DNA of 64,000 nucleotides from Amaranthus tricolor (GCF_026212465.1 NC_080051.1:14698424-14762423), one strand, 5' to 3'. Numbered from the stretch's first letter, positions 45,408 through 56,773 are shown. Translations and numbers: made by a program. Notes: generated from the sequence alone by a model not told the origin.

Positions 45408-46373
45408 TGCACCATGTTTGTGTCCTCCGGATTCACAAACTTGCATACAATCAGCCCCTTCACTCGGAGACAGATTGCTCGACTCTTCCTAACACTCACG
45501 ATCACCAAAATACACCCAAGAAACCAATTCTTGGTTCTCAGGCCAACCTGTGGGTCTCCCTTCTCCGGCTTCACTCACCTTTAGGATGTTCCCACGCCCA
45601 TCCCCTTGAGTTTCACTCACTAGGCAGAAAGGTTACACAATGATTGTTCCACAATCTATTGTTCAGGAGCGTTCCACGCTCTCTTTGTTCCGGTTGATTG
45701 AATGATGAACACACAAACACACAACGATGAAAAGAAGAGAGAATCTCAGTTATGCACTTTGAAATTGAATGAAAATGAATGAAATCTGATTAATCACTAA
45801 TGTGTTATTGAATAATCCGCATTGTCCATTACACGAGGCCTATGCACCTATATATAGCTTTCTAGGAACTAACGGCTAGTTTACACACGTGACTAGCACA
45901 AGCTTTATTAAAACAGAAAACAGAAACTAGGCTAAGTACTGGAAGGCTTCTTTGAGTTGTTCTTCTGACAGGGGCACCTTGGACAGCACCTTTTGAGTTC
46001 TGTGATGATCACTAAGAGGGTGCTAGGTCCATGATGGCTAGGCCCAGGTGCAAAGATGTCAATTCCAGGTTGACTTGTCTCGGAGCACGTGTGTTCAAAT
46101 CTCAGGCACAGGTGCAAAGTGGCCTTGTCGCAAACAGGCTGCTGGTCAGTACTTCGGCTGCTTGAGTATGTTTTGTGATCTCTAGGCTTCTCGTGTATTT
46201 CTTGGGCTTGGGCATCTTGATCATGGCATGTCTTGTTGTTCTTATCATGTTCAAGACTTGGGTGCTTAGTAATATGCTTTTGAACAGGAACAGTAGGAAC
46301 AGTTTGTCTGTTGGGAACAGCTTGTAGTTCCTCTAGGCTTGGACCATGTTCTGAGGGGTATGAATATGGTTCA
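45408..46373 (-). repeat. Element C 5' LTR
   Basis: 966 bp. It includes a copy of the C-terminal coding sequence (minus, about 46,370-45,932) because the ORF of this element overlaps its 3' LTR; here it is not expressed as a gene. It is followed by TTTCG. Confidence 0.93.
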
Positions 46374-48546
46374 TTTCGTACCATTGCCTAGGAGCTTGTT
46401 TTAAGCCATAAAGAGCTTTATCAAGCTTGTAGACATGATCAAGACAAGAGGTATTTTTAAAGCCTGGAGGTTGTTCAACAAAAACTTCTTCATCAAGAAA
46501 ACCATTCAAGAAAGCACATTTCACATCCATTTGATATAATTTATTCATAAATGCAGCAAAAGAAATTACAATTCTAATAGCCTTTAGCCTCGCTACCGGA
46601 GCAAATGTCTCGGTACAATCAATTCCGTCTTGTTGATTGTACCCCTTAACCACGAGCCTTGCTTTGTTTCTTACAATGATTCCATGCTCATCTAGTTTGT
46701 TCCGAAATACCCATTTTAAACCAATCACCTTTTTGTGTTTTGGTTTGGGTTCTAAATGCTATGTTTTATTTCTTTCAAATTCATTCAATTCATCTTGCAT
46801 AGCTACGATCCATTCGGAATCTTTTAGAGCTTCTTCGTGATTTTGGTTTCAAGTGATGATAGGAACACAAAGTGTGCACAAAAGTTTCTCATTTGGGATC
46901 TGGTTTGTGTTCCCTTATTCAAATCACTTATAATCAAATCAAGCGGATGACATTTTTGATATTTCCTAGGTTTAGGCACAAATTCTCTTGTGGGAACAGT
47001 AGTAGGCTCTAGGTCAATATCTTGATTGTTATTCTGTTCGGCTACTTCTGGATCATCTTGCTCATTTGTGGGAACAGCTTCCTGGTCCAAATGTACTGGC
47101 AGCCCTGATCTTGATCAAACCTTTCTGTATCTTCTTGAATAGGTTGTTCTCCTGCTGTTCCTAGATCTTGCTGTCTCATTTCTTCTTCATCGTCCTCTAG
47201 ATTTGCAAGACCTATTTTAAAATTATTTATATCCTGTTCACTTGTCAAAAAGTTAGTTTCATCAAAAAGAATGTGAACGGATTCCTCTACGCACATTGTT
47301 CTTTTATTGTAAACTCTGTAGGCTTTACTGTGGGACGAACAACCAAGAAATACTGCTTCATCACTTCTTTCATCAAACTTTCCTATATTTCGTTTTCCAT
47401 TAACATGAACAAAACATTTACATCCAAACACACAAAAAAAGGAAATATTTGGTTTTACACCTTTAAGCAATTCATAGGGTGTCTAAGAAGTGATTGGTCT
47501 TATTAATACTCAATTTAAAATTTAACATGCAGTATTAACAACTTGGGCCCAAAAATTTCTATGCAGACCACTAGCAATTAACATGGTTCCAGCCATTTCC
47601 TCTAAAGTTCTATTTTTTCTTTCGACTACACCATTTTGTAGTGGTGTTCTTGGTGCGGAAAAATTATGACTTATTCCATGTTCATTGCAGTAATTCATAA
47701 AGCTTGAATTTACGAATTCTTTACCATAATCTGACCTTATGTAAATAAGTTGATTATTGGTAGATTTTTGTATTTTGTTAGCGAAAGAAACAAACTCATT
47801 AAAAGCTTCATCTTTGCTTACTAAAAATAAAGTCCATGTAAATCTACTATAATCATCAACAATGACAAACACATATATTTTGCCACTACGGCTTTGTATT
47901 CTCATAGGTCCACACAGATCCATATGTATTAATTCAAGCGGTTTAGAGATGGTCACTACATTCTTTGGTTTAAAAGATGTCCTCACTTGTTTTCCTTTGG
48001 CACAAGGATCACAAATTTCATCCTTTAGGAATTTTATGGATGGCAATCCTCTTATTAGGTCTTTTGATCTTAAAGAATTAATCAAAGTATAGCTGGCATG
48101 ACCTAGACGTTTATGCCAAAGAAGTGGGTCGACTTCTATAACACTGAGACACGTTAGACTGGATTTGGGAACAGTGTCGAGGTCCACAACATAAATGTTC
48201 CCTTTTCGGATTCCTTCGAGAACAATGTCTCCTGTGTCACTCCTACAAATAATGCACTTTTCAGAAGTAAAGTTTACAGAGTTACCTTTGTCACAGAACT
48301 GAGAAATGTTAAGTAAGTTATGTTTTAAATTCTCGACTAAAATTACGTTATCGATTGCATGGGAACTTGACCTTCTACCCTTTCCTTTGGCGATGATCTC
48401 ACCCTTCATGTTGTCACCAAAGGTTACAATTCACCCATCATAGGCTTCCAGTGAGAGAAATTTTGATTAGTCACCTGTCATGTGCTTGGAACAACTACTG
48501 TCAAGATACCATGAGTTGTTCCCCCTCACTTGGACCTGAAAAAAAA

Positions 48547-50377
48547 TTATTTGTTAGTAACAGGAACCCAGGCTTTCTTGGGTTCCTTGTCGATTTTGCA
48601 TGAATTAACTTTCTTAATCCAAATGTTATCGACATAGTTTCTGTTGGAGACAGTGTGTTGTTCCCTTTTGGTACACTGGTCTTTCAAATGACCAGTTTTT
48701 CCGCAAAACGAACAGATTCTGTCACTTGGGAGATCAACGTGAACCTTTTCCTTCTTGTTATTCTTAAAGTGATTTAGGCCTTTTGAATTTTTAATTTTGG
48801 CATCTTGAATCCATTTGGGAGTAATTTTGATTTTTCCTTTTTCTCTTGAATTTAATTCAAGCTCTTTCTTATTATTGTTGATACGGTTGGATTCTAGCTT
48901 TATTTTCAAATTTTGAAAATCAGTACACAAATCTTTAGTAGATGCATCATTCAATTCCTTATTCAAGCCTAATAATTTGTATTGCGTTAACTCAACATTA
49001 AGAATAACATTTTCCTTTTTAACTCTTTCCATATTTTCTTTTAGAATTGTATTTTGGTCCAACAAACTAAAAAGTCTGTTTTGGACATCGGATCTAAAGG
49101 TGTTTATGTAGAAAATATGGTCTTTACTTATCTTGAGTTCCCTTTCTAATTGGAGACATTTGTCATTACATTTTTCAAGTTTACCTTGTGTCTCCATAAG
49201 CAACCTATTAATTTATTTTTACTTAATTTGGATGGATGGACAGAAAATGAGTTAGAAATATTTACCTGCTTTCCTTTGGATTTCTCATCCTTGCTTTCGT
49301 GCGTGGCCATGAGACATAAGTTTGTTGTTTCTTCCTCTTCGGGGTTTTCAGTCTCTGCATCACTTTCAGATTCTCCCCAAGCAGCAATCATGGCTTTGCG
49401 AAAGTCGATTTTGTTGAAGTTTCCTTTGTTTTGCTGTCTTTCTGAATCCCTTGCATTTCCCTTGCCCTTTTGATTTTTTCAAATTAGGCAGTCCTTGATG
49501 AAGTGCTCGGTACTTCCACATTTGTGGCATTCAAGGTTGGTTTTTGTATTGGTTGTTCTTCTTTCCTTGTTATTTCTTTGATTGGAATACCTAATGCTCC
49601 TGAAGAACTTCTTAAATTTTCGTACCAGCATGGCAGCTTCATTCTCATCACATTCTGATTCGTCCTGTTCTGCTGCTGCCAGGGCCAGTCCCTTGTTTCT
49701 GGAACTATCTGCTGTTCCCAAATGTAATTCATGTGTCATTAGGGAACCAACCAACTCTTCCAGATTAAATTTTGTAAAATCTTTAGACTCCTAGATGGCA
49801 GTAACCTTGGCTCTCCAGCGTTCATCTTGAGGGAGGCTCCTTAGGATTTTCCTTACTTGTTCATCGGTGGGAACTATTCTTCCAAAAGAGACAAGTTCGT
49901 TTGTGATGTTAGTGAACCTTGTAAACATCTCTTGGATGCTTTCTCTTGGTTCCATAACAAACCTTTCATACTTAAACATCAACAAGTCTATCTTGGAACC
50001 TTTTACTTCACTTGTTCCCTCATGGTTAACAGCCAGCAGGTCCCAAATCTTGGTAGATTTGCACCCCATTATTCGATTATGTTCGTTTGCTCCAAGACCA
50101 CAGTGAAGTAATTTTATGGCAAGAGCATTTATTTCCATTTTCTGAAAATCTTCTTTTACAAATTCGGTTGTAGGTTTGAGAATAATTTCGTTATTGGAGT
50201 TTGTAATAGTAACCTCAAAGTCTCCAATTTCGATGACTCTCCAAACTTGATAATTTTCCACTTTGATGAAGATCTCCATCCTATTCTTCCAATAAGTGTA
50301 GAATTTTCCATCAAACATGGGTGGCCTTTGAGTAGAGTACCCTTCTTCCATTCATTCGCTCGTTCATAATTGACATC
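48547..50377 (-). pseudogene. gag: Copia-A gag, broken
   Basis: It starts at ATG 50,377, homologous to the Copia-1 gag start. Eight codons later the bases GAATGAATGG replace GAATGG, a 4-bp duplication that shifts the frame. The main frame 50,351-49,791 ([17 protein letters not shown]) ends at a stop. Further frames at 49,754-49,479 (first CCHC knuckle [14 protein letters not shown], now followed by a stop), 49,391-49,146 and 49,203-48,547 (coiled coil and second knuckle CSFCGKTGHLKDQC) complete the protein. Four or more lesions make it non-functional. Confidence 0.88.
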
Positions 50378-50430
50378 TCTAGGAACACTAGGATTTTGCC
50401 CTCAGGGTTTCTTGATCAAATGGGAACAGG

Positions 50431-50442
50431 GATCTGATACCA
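50431..50442 (-). promoter_or_regulatory. Copia-A primer binding site
   Basis: Minus-strand TGGTATCAGATC, two bases from the LTR end; one base differs from the Copia-1 site. Initiator-Met tRNA class. Confidence 0.85.
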
Positions 50443-50444
50443 AT

Positions 50445-51971
50445 TGTAGACTGAGTTAAAGATGGGAACAGCAACAAGAGGGGGGATGAATTGTTGTTTC
50501 GATAAATTTTAAGAATTGTAGCCCTGTTTTTGCGAAATTAAATTAAAGAAATAAATTTTAAACTTAAAGCAAAATAATGAAAGAGACAACATGATTTTTA
50601 CGTGGAAACCTTCTAGGCCTAATTAGAAGGAAAAACCACGACCCCACGGGATTTCTAAACTCTTCACTATGTTTAAGGCAACTCGTTACAATTACATTAA
50701 ACACCTTGCTTCACTCGAAGCACATCAACTAGGCCAACTTCTCTTTCCAATTGCTTCACTCAAAGCAACTCTCTTAGCTTCACTAAAAGCTAATCTCTTC
50801 ACAAGCTTCAGTAAAAGCTATCCAATCCTCCCCTAGACTCACCAGTCTAGTTACAATTACTCACTCAAAAACCCTTACAAAAAGGATAAAATTCTCCAAA
50901 AATAAAATCAATAAGTTGCACAAGAAAATATTATAAAATTAATTGGCAATTTTAAAGCAAAATATTTCTTGTAAATATTCCAAAAATATCGCATGAATTA
51001 ATAAAGCTCATACGTATGCATTTTTTTAAGAACAGCCGAAAAGATCTCTATTTATAGAATTAAATTCCCTAATAAAACGGAAGTAACCAACTACTATTCC
51101 CTTATCCCAAATAATAAGGAGAATAATGTGGATCTTAAAATCCAAGGACAACCTACGGTTAACATCTAAAATTAGGTATACACTTTGACAATATTCAAGT
51201 CCACGGTTTACCTAATAATAACCGCTGTTCCCTTATACTAACAATAGGCAAATCAACTACTGTTCCCTTTTACTAACTATATCAGCAGTTCCCATATACT
51301 AAAATCAGTTGCAGTTCCCTTTTCCAATAATAAACACATTTACTAAATTAGGCATGGTTATACCTAGCTAATAACCTAGCTAATAATAGGGACGGTTGCC
51401 TATTAACTAATATTAGGGATGGTTACCTATTTACTAATATTAGGGATGGTTATTCTAATAATAGCTAAAGCTCCCTAAATATCTACTGTTGTTCCAAATA
51501 TTTAGTTATCCACTAAATATAGATCCGGAATAAAAAGTCTAGAAAAGCATTTTTAAAAAGTTATACGTTAAATATTTTTTAGAAAATATTTTACCAATTA
51601 ACTTTAAATAATTAATTAATGCAACAATTTTAATTAATACATCAACTAAAAACAGAAAATACAATTGTAATCATAATTTCAGTGGACGTATTATTCTGAC
51701 TTCAGTCTGGGAACAGTATACAGTCTCCAAATTCCAGCAGTGTTAGATCATCAAGCTTGGGAACAGTAGACCTTCTGTCTACATTTGACATCCTAAGCGA
51801 TATATTTCTTCTAACTTCTTTGGACTCCTTTGACAAGTATATATTCGTAGACCAAGTCATAGGTACTATCAACGATCTTAAACACGACCGGATATTGACC
51901 TGCAAACAATCTCTAAAAACACATTTGTTTAAAAAAAGTGTAGTCATCAGCAAAACTTAAGAGGTCCAACA
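50445..51971 (-). repeat. Copia-A 5' LTR
   Basis: 1,527 bp. In plus orientation it begins TGTAGACTGAG and ends AAGAGGTCCAACA. It pairs with 35,154-36,675. The hairpin with CGTGG/CCACG arms is intact near 50,600-50,640. A polypurine tract, which belongs before a 3' LTR, adjoins it on the outside. Confidence 0.9.
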
Positions 51972-52000
51972 AATTTCCCCTTTTTGATGATGACAAACTT
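51972..52000 (-). other. Remnant of a second SIRE internal 3' end
   Basis: On the minus strand this reads AAGTTTGTCATCATC, then AAAAAGGGGAAATT, up to the LTR. It is the sequence that precedes the 3' LTR of Copia-A at 36,676-36,705. Sequence beyond 52,000 is unrelated. Confidence 0.8.
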
Positions 52001-52540
52001 ATTTTCCTATTTCCCAATACGTAGATTGAAAAGATATTTAACGTCGTTTTTAGTTTACCCATCATAACAATTTTTTTTCAAAAAACGGACGTCGTGCTTA
52101 CCCTTATGGGTAACTCTTTCCGAAATTTGGTCGAAACAAGTACTAATTCGTCTATTTCCCGACACGTAGACCGAAAAAGATATTTAAAAGTAATCACAAC
52201 GTCCGTTTTTTATAAAATATTGTTATGATGAGTAAAAAAGATATTACATATCTTTTTCTGTCTACGTGTCGGGAAATAGGCTAATTAGTACTTGTTTTGA
52301 CCGGATTTTCGAACCCCATAAGGATAATCGTGACGTCCTTTTTTGAAAAAAAAATATCGTTATGATGGATAAAAACGACGTTAGATATCTTTTTCAGTCT
52401 ACGTGTCGGAAAATAGGCGAATTAGTACTTATTTCCACCGGATTTCCGAAAGAGTTAGTTCATAAGGTTAATCGCGACGTCCGTTTTTTGAAAAAATATC
52501 GTTAAGATGGGTAAAAATGATGTTAAAGTGCTAAGACATA
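52001..52540. repeat. Inverted and direct repeat array, units of about 150-190 bp
   Basis: Each unit holds, in order, GTCTACGTGTCGGGAAATAG, TTAGTACTTGTTT, a CCGGATTT block, a GACGTCCGTTTTTTGAAAAA block and a TATGATGGGTAAAAA block. One unit is inverted (about 52,010-52,190) and two are direct (about 52,255-52,380 and 52,390-52,530). Diverged units occur inside the hAT-like element at 55,812-56,765. Confidence 0.75.
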
Positions 52541-54385
52541 AGGGTACTATTGGTAATTAGGAAAGTCAAAGGTGATTTGTGATGATCAACAAAAGTCAAA
52601 GGTGATTAGTGATGGTCAAAGGTCATTTAGGCTGGTTAAATTTCATTTGGGTTGGTAAAAGATCATTTAGCCTGAATAGTGTAGACTTTGATACTTTGAA
52701 GACAATAATTCATAAAAATAAACTTTAAATCTATAATTTGCAAAGACTCTAAATTTGAAGACTGTTATTTGCAAATTACTCTAAAATCATATAGAATACC
52801 TTTATCCTTGGGTAACTCAAATTTTTTAGCGTAATATTAATTTGCAATTGAAATATAAAATAAAAAAAAAGTTCCTATTGCCTTTTATATCACTTTATTT
52901 TTTATACGTATTTAGATTAAATTTTCAGCTTTAATAAATCTAAATATACAACATAAAAAATAATAAAATTATATGTTTCTTAATATTTATGCATTAAGAA
53001 AAATCTAACGAGATTTCAAATTAATATATCCTATCTCTAATATCATATTTTAAAATTTTAATTTGAATTTTTTCTCTCTCAGAAAGAAAAAATTCTAAAA
53101 TGAACAAGTAAAAGAAAATCTGAAAGGATCAATTAAATAAGATAAATGAAAATAATAATGTCTCACATCATCATAAAAGATTAGGTGCTCTCTTCACAAA
53201 CCATCTTTTGTAAACACGACTCTCAAAACTCCAACTTAAATCTAATTTATGGTAATTTAAAAAATAAATTGCTCTTGAAATAAGAAAACAAATGCACACG
53301 TGTGAAGTGATCACATAATATATTTAGGGTTATAACATAATATATTTGGTGTTATACCAGCATATATTTAGGAGTTATAACACAATTTATTTGGGGTTAT
53401 AACAACATTTATTTGGGATTATAACATATTCAGTAATCAATGCACATTAATGCTTATTTGTAGGACATACAATCCTACGATCCGATTACACCGATTTCGA
53501 TTCTACCCCTCAAAGATCCTAGGTAAAATCCCGATCCTAATAACCTTGGTCCATATCATTTTTCTTTATCTAATAAATAAGTTCAATTTGACAAATTATG
53601 TTTAGTTGTAACACTAGGAAATTGATATGATGCCCACAGTATATTATGCATTATTTTATATTCTCTAATTTACTAAATTTAACTATAACTAAATATTAGT
53701 CAAAAATACTTTAATACATAGTAGAAATATTGATTGAGATCAATGTCACGTTATTTTTCGCTACATATTTAAATTACATTCTTAAAATAAATTCCAACGT
53801 ATGACAATAATGCATGTTATGTTGACAATTATTTTCTAGAGTTTATTGTTTAGATCAAATATTTTGTTATTATTATCTCTTTGTATTAACTAAACTTTTT
53901 CTCTTTTTTTTGAAAAACTGCTTCAAATAATGGGTTGATTTGGATAATTGATTGTTTATTTAATTGATATATAATAATATGTTAAACATTTAAATAATAA
54001 CATTTGGCGAAATTTTTATAAGGTGTCACTTGTCATTTTACATTAAGGTAGCATTTGGAAACACGAATTTCATTTGAATTTTTGTAATTTAATTCAAGAA
54101 ATTAAAATTATGGATTTAAATTCCAATTCCAATTCCTCAATCTCGTTTGGAAATTAAAGAATTGAATTCCTATATTTCAAATCCACATAGTTGTTTGGAA
54201 AATATTGGAATATTGAATTCCCAAATTTAAATTCTATTGCATTGTTTGGATAACCTTGTAATTACATTCAACTAAAAATATTAAATTTAAATTTTTAATG
54301 ATTAAACGTTCATTATCATGGGAATGACATGATACATATCATGGAAATTTACACTACAAAATTATTTCCATTGCCACTAATTATT
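52541..54385. other. AT-rich intergenic DNA
   Basis: No gene is seen. 52,565-52,675 has short imperfect repeats of GTCAAAGGTGATTTGTGATG type. 54,040-54,290 contains repeated AATTGAATTCC-like motifs whose origin I cannot name. Confidence 0.5.
53307..53431. repeat. Minisatellite of about 27-bp units
   Basis: About five imperfect copies of a unit like CATAATATATTTGGGGTTATAA. Units differ by a few substitutions and small length changes. Confidence 0.8.
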
Positions 54386-54612
54386 CAGCTAGTCTCTTGA
54401 GAGACCGTCTCTTTGAGAGACATATTTTAAGCCCAACCCATTAAAAATTAATGTCTACTTACATTATTCTTAATGCTTACTTACCATATGCTTAATGCCT
54501 ACTTTTAATATCTTAAATGTTTACTTACATTATTCTTAATGTCTATTTATAATATTTTAAAAAATATTCAATGGGTTGGCTCAATTAGAGATGGTCTCTC
54601 AAAGAGATCACC
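54386..54612. mobile_element. MITE-like element with GAGAGACCGTCTC ends
   Basis: The left end has TTGAGAGACCGTCTC and CTTTGAGAGAC. The right end has GATGGTCTCTCAAAGAGATC followed by CTCACAAAAATTTGTG. Just inside, GCCCAACCCATT on the left mirrors AATGGGTTGGC on the right. The middle has repeated TTCTTAATGTCTA-like motifs. A fragment of the same right end is at 54,830-54,855. No coding capacity. Confidence 0.6.
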
Positions 54613-54892
54613 TCTCACAAAAATTTGTGCTAATTATTACCGTTGATCAAACGGACCCATTGCTACCTGTTAAGCAAAAGTAGTTGCTTTACCTGAGTAA
54701 ACAACTACTCTTATAAGATACCGTTTTCCAAATAAGCGACCTCAAAATAAGAAGTTCACATTTTTATTTTCACTTTAATTTGTATTAGTTGGGTTATTTA
54801 GCCCATATATTTAATGTATCTATCAGAGAGACCGTCTATCACAAAAATTTGTGGAGTAATTGATAACTGGTTATTACTCCTCTAAAACCTTA

Positions 54893-55366
54893 TTACTCCC
54901 AGAAAATTTGAAAAAAAATAAGATTATTTAACAACTTTATTCCAAAAACAAGCTTCGTGAAAACTTTATTCCCAAAATAAGCATCCGTACATCCAAACCT
55001 AGGCTTAGTGTAATGTCGTTGTTACTAACAGTGAATCAAAAAAAATAAATTAAAATAAATTTAAAAAATTTAAAAAAAAAAATTTTAAAATAAAAATAAA
55101 AATTAGTAAAGCCTCAAGTCACAGCGACTTAATGCGTTCTAACCTACAAGATTAAGGAGTTGACCAGTCAACCTTAAAGTCGCTGTTACTAACAGCGACT
55201 TGAGACTTTACTTATTTTTTTTTTATTTCGTTTTTAGTAACAGTGACATTACACCAAGCCTAGGTTTGAATGTACGGACGCTTATTTTGGGAATAAAGTT
55301 TTCACGGAGCTTATTTTGGAATAAAGTTGTTAAATAATCTTATTTTTTTCAAATTTTCTTACTCCC
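54893..55366. mobile_element. Long-terminal-inverted-repeat MITE with GTTACTAACAGCGA core
   Basis: The left arm (54,893-55,035) and right arm (55,230-55,366) are near-perfect inverted copies: ACTCCCAGAAAATTTG outward, then AACAACTTTATTCC, GTGAAAACTTTATTCCC and CATCCAAACCTAGGCTT (left wording). The centre holds CGCTGTTACTAACAGCGA near 55,180, itself a near-palindrome. No coding capacity. A target duplication could not be defined with certainty. Confidence 0.75.
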
Positions 55367-55803
55367 AAAGGATTTATGGCTGATTCTTATTGGTGGACAT
55401 GAAGTCCAATTCACTATCCCATTCACTAGTCATTTGTAGTTTTTTAGATTGGTCGACCCAAATGCTTAAATGGGCCCATTTTGAACCTTTTTTTAAAAAA
55501 AACATTTTAAATGAAAAGCAAAAAAAATATGAAAAATTTACATAATAGTCAAAGTGTCAAAATATTTCCCAAGATAAGCAATTTTAATATATATTTAATA
55601 TTAAAAAAATAAAAAATATTTGGACTGAATAGGAATTGAAATTAGGGCAAGTATGAGTTGGAAATGAAGAGTTTGTTTTTTACTTGGATTGAAATTGTGT
55701 TGGAATTGGCCAATTTCAACTTTTCAGCTTAGCCAAACAAAGAAATTAGGCCAATTCCATCAATTGAAATGAAATGGCCCAGTCCAAACATACCCTAATA
55801 TTA
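55367..55803. other. Intergenic DNA
   Basis: No gene is recognised. 55,660-55,790 contains inverted TTGAAATTG/CAATTTCAA and GGCCAATTC-type motifs, possibly a small degraded repeat. Confidence 0.4.
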
Positions 55804-55811
55804 TTTGAAAT

Positions 55812-56765
55812 TAGACCTGGGAAAACGGTCGGTTGGTCGGGTTTTGGGTCGGATCAATTTCGGTCGGGTCATTTTCGGGTCGGGTCAGTTTCAGGTCGGA
55901 TCACTCTGGGTTTCGGGTAGGTTCGGATTGACCCAACGGGTTACCATAAAACATTAGAATATCCAATCGACTAATTCAACATAAAAAAAAATCATTAAAA
56001 TGTCTAAAAAAAATCATTAGAGAAATTACATGTACGATTTTCAAAAAATAGTTGGTATGTCAGGTTCATTTAAGTGCAAGAAAAATAGGGGAATTAATAC
56101 TTATTTTGAAAGATTTGTAAGATACGCGCTTTATAAAAGTTATTTTGTTTATTATAATTGTAACGTTAGATAAAAATGACGTTAAAATTATCTTCACAAT
56201 TTTCATGTTGGAAAGATATACAACTAACTAAGTACTTATTTCGTCTTATAAGATACGCCGTTTTATAATTTAGGGTAGCGACATTCGTTTTTTGAAAAGC
56301 TCATTCAAACGTGCGAAACGTTCGTATAAATTATATTGATTTGCTTACTGAAATGTAGAAGAATTAAAAACTCATTTGACTGATTTAACAAGATACATGT
56401 ATTCAATTAAGATGATTATAACGTCCTGTTTTTAAAGAAAAATAATTACGATGGCTAAAAAGACGTTAAATACGTGTTTTTTGAGATCTATTGATGAGTT
56501 TTAGGGTTCAAGTGATATACTCAATATGTTGAGATACTTTGAAAACTAAAATTTTATTTGAAATGAATTCTAACATTGAAATTACTCTAAAAATTGACAT
56601 TAAATCCGTCAAAACGGGTCGGTTTCCGGTCGGGTAATTTTCGGTCGGGTAATTATCGGGTCGGTCATGTTTCGGATTAAGTCGCTTTCGGGTCGGTCGG
56701 GTTCGAATTTTGTCGGGTCGGGTCACGGGTTCATTTTCGGGTCGGATCAAATTTTCCAAGGTCTA
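55812..56765. mobile_element. Non-autonomous hAT-like element with GGGTCGG subterminal repeats
   Basis: 954 bp flanked by a perfect 8-bp duplication TTTGAAAT (55,804-55,811; 56,766-56,773). Ends are TAGACCTGGGAAAA and, mirrored, TAGACCTTGGAAAA. About 130 bp inside each end is dense in CGGGTCGG and TTTCGGGTC motifs. The interior (56,020-56,490) contains diverged copies of the repeat unit seen at 52,001-52,540. No transposase is encoded. Confidence 0.85.
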
Positions 56766-56773
56766 TTTGAAAT

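Larger units (their letters stand above)
42016..46373 (-). mobile_element. Element C: internally deleted gypsy element with CRM-like organisation
   Basis: 4,358 bp with two 966-bp LTRs (TGCACC...GGTTCA in plus orientation) and a perfect 5-bp duplication TTTCG (42,011-42,015; 46,374-46,378). About 23 substitutions separate the LTRs by eye (roughly 2.4%). The only long frame fuses gag to the tail of pol, with protease, reverse transcriptase, RNase H and most of integrase missing. The gag style and an ORF that ends inside the 3' LTR recall centromeric CRM chromoviruses. It is inserted in the Copia-A reverse transcriptase between WYE and RLSKLL. Confidence 0.9.
40970..48537 (-). pseudogene. pol: Copia-A pol, broken and split by element C
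   Basis: Minus strand pieces are as follows. Protease remnant at 48,537-48,420 (NNSWYLDS with nearby stops). Gag-pre-integrase and integrase at 48,409-47,522 ([30 protein letters not shown]). Integrase C-terminus and linker at 47,470-46,824. Start of reverse transcriptase at 46,728-46,380 ([38 protein letters not shown]). Then, after element C, reverse transcriptase with [12 protein letters not shown] (42,010-41,870), a frameshifted stretch, and 41,714-40,970 with RNase H ([33 protein letters not shown]). Several stops and frameshifts make it non-functional. Confidence 0.9.
35154..51971 (-). mobile_element. Copia-A: older SIRE-type Ty1/copia element with nested insertions
   Basis: Minus-strand element with LTRs at 50,445-51,971 (5') and 35,154-36,675 (3'), an initiator-Met-type primer site, broken gag, pol and third ORF. 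It measures about 11.2 kb once element C (42,016-46,373) and the solo LTR (38,875-40,092) are removed, the same size as Copia-1. The LTRs differ much more than those of Copia-1. The left flank TTAGG (35,149-35,153) is not repeated after 51,971; instead a polypurine-tract remnant follows, so the outer structure is rearranged. Confidence 0.9.

Noticed and set aside
45932..46384. 150-residue minus-strand frame in element C 5' LTR
   Set aside because: It is the LTR copy of the C-terminal coding tail of the 42,540 ORF, not an independent gene; its first residues come from Copia-A.
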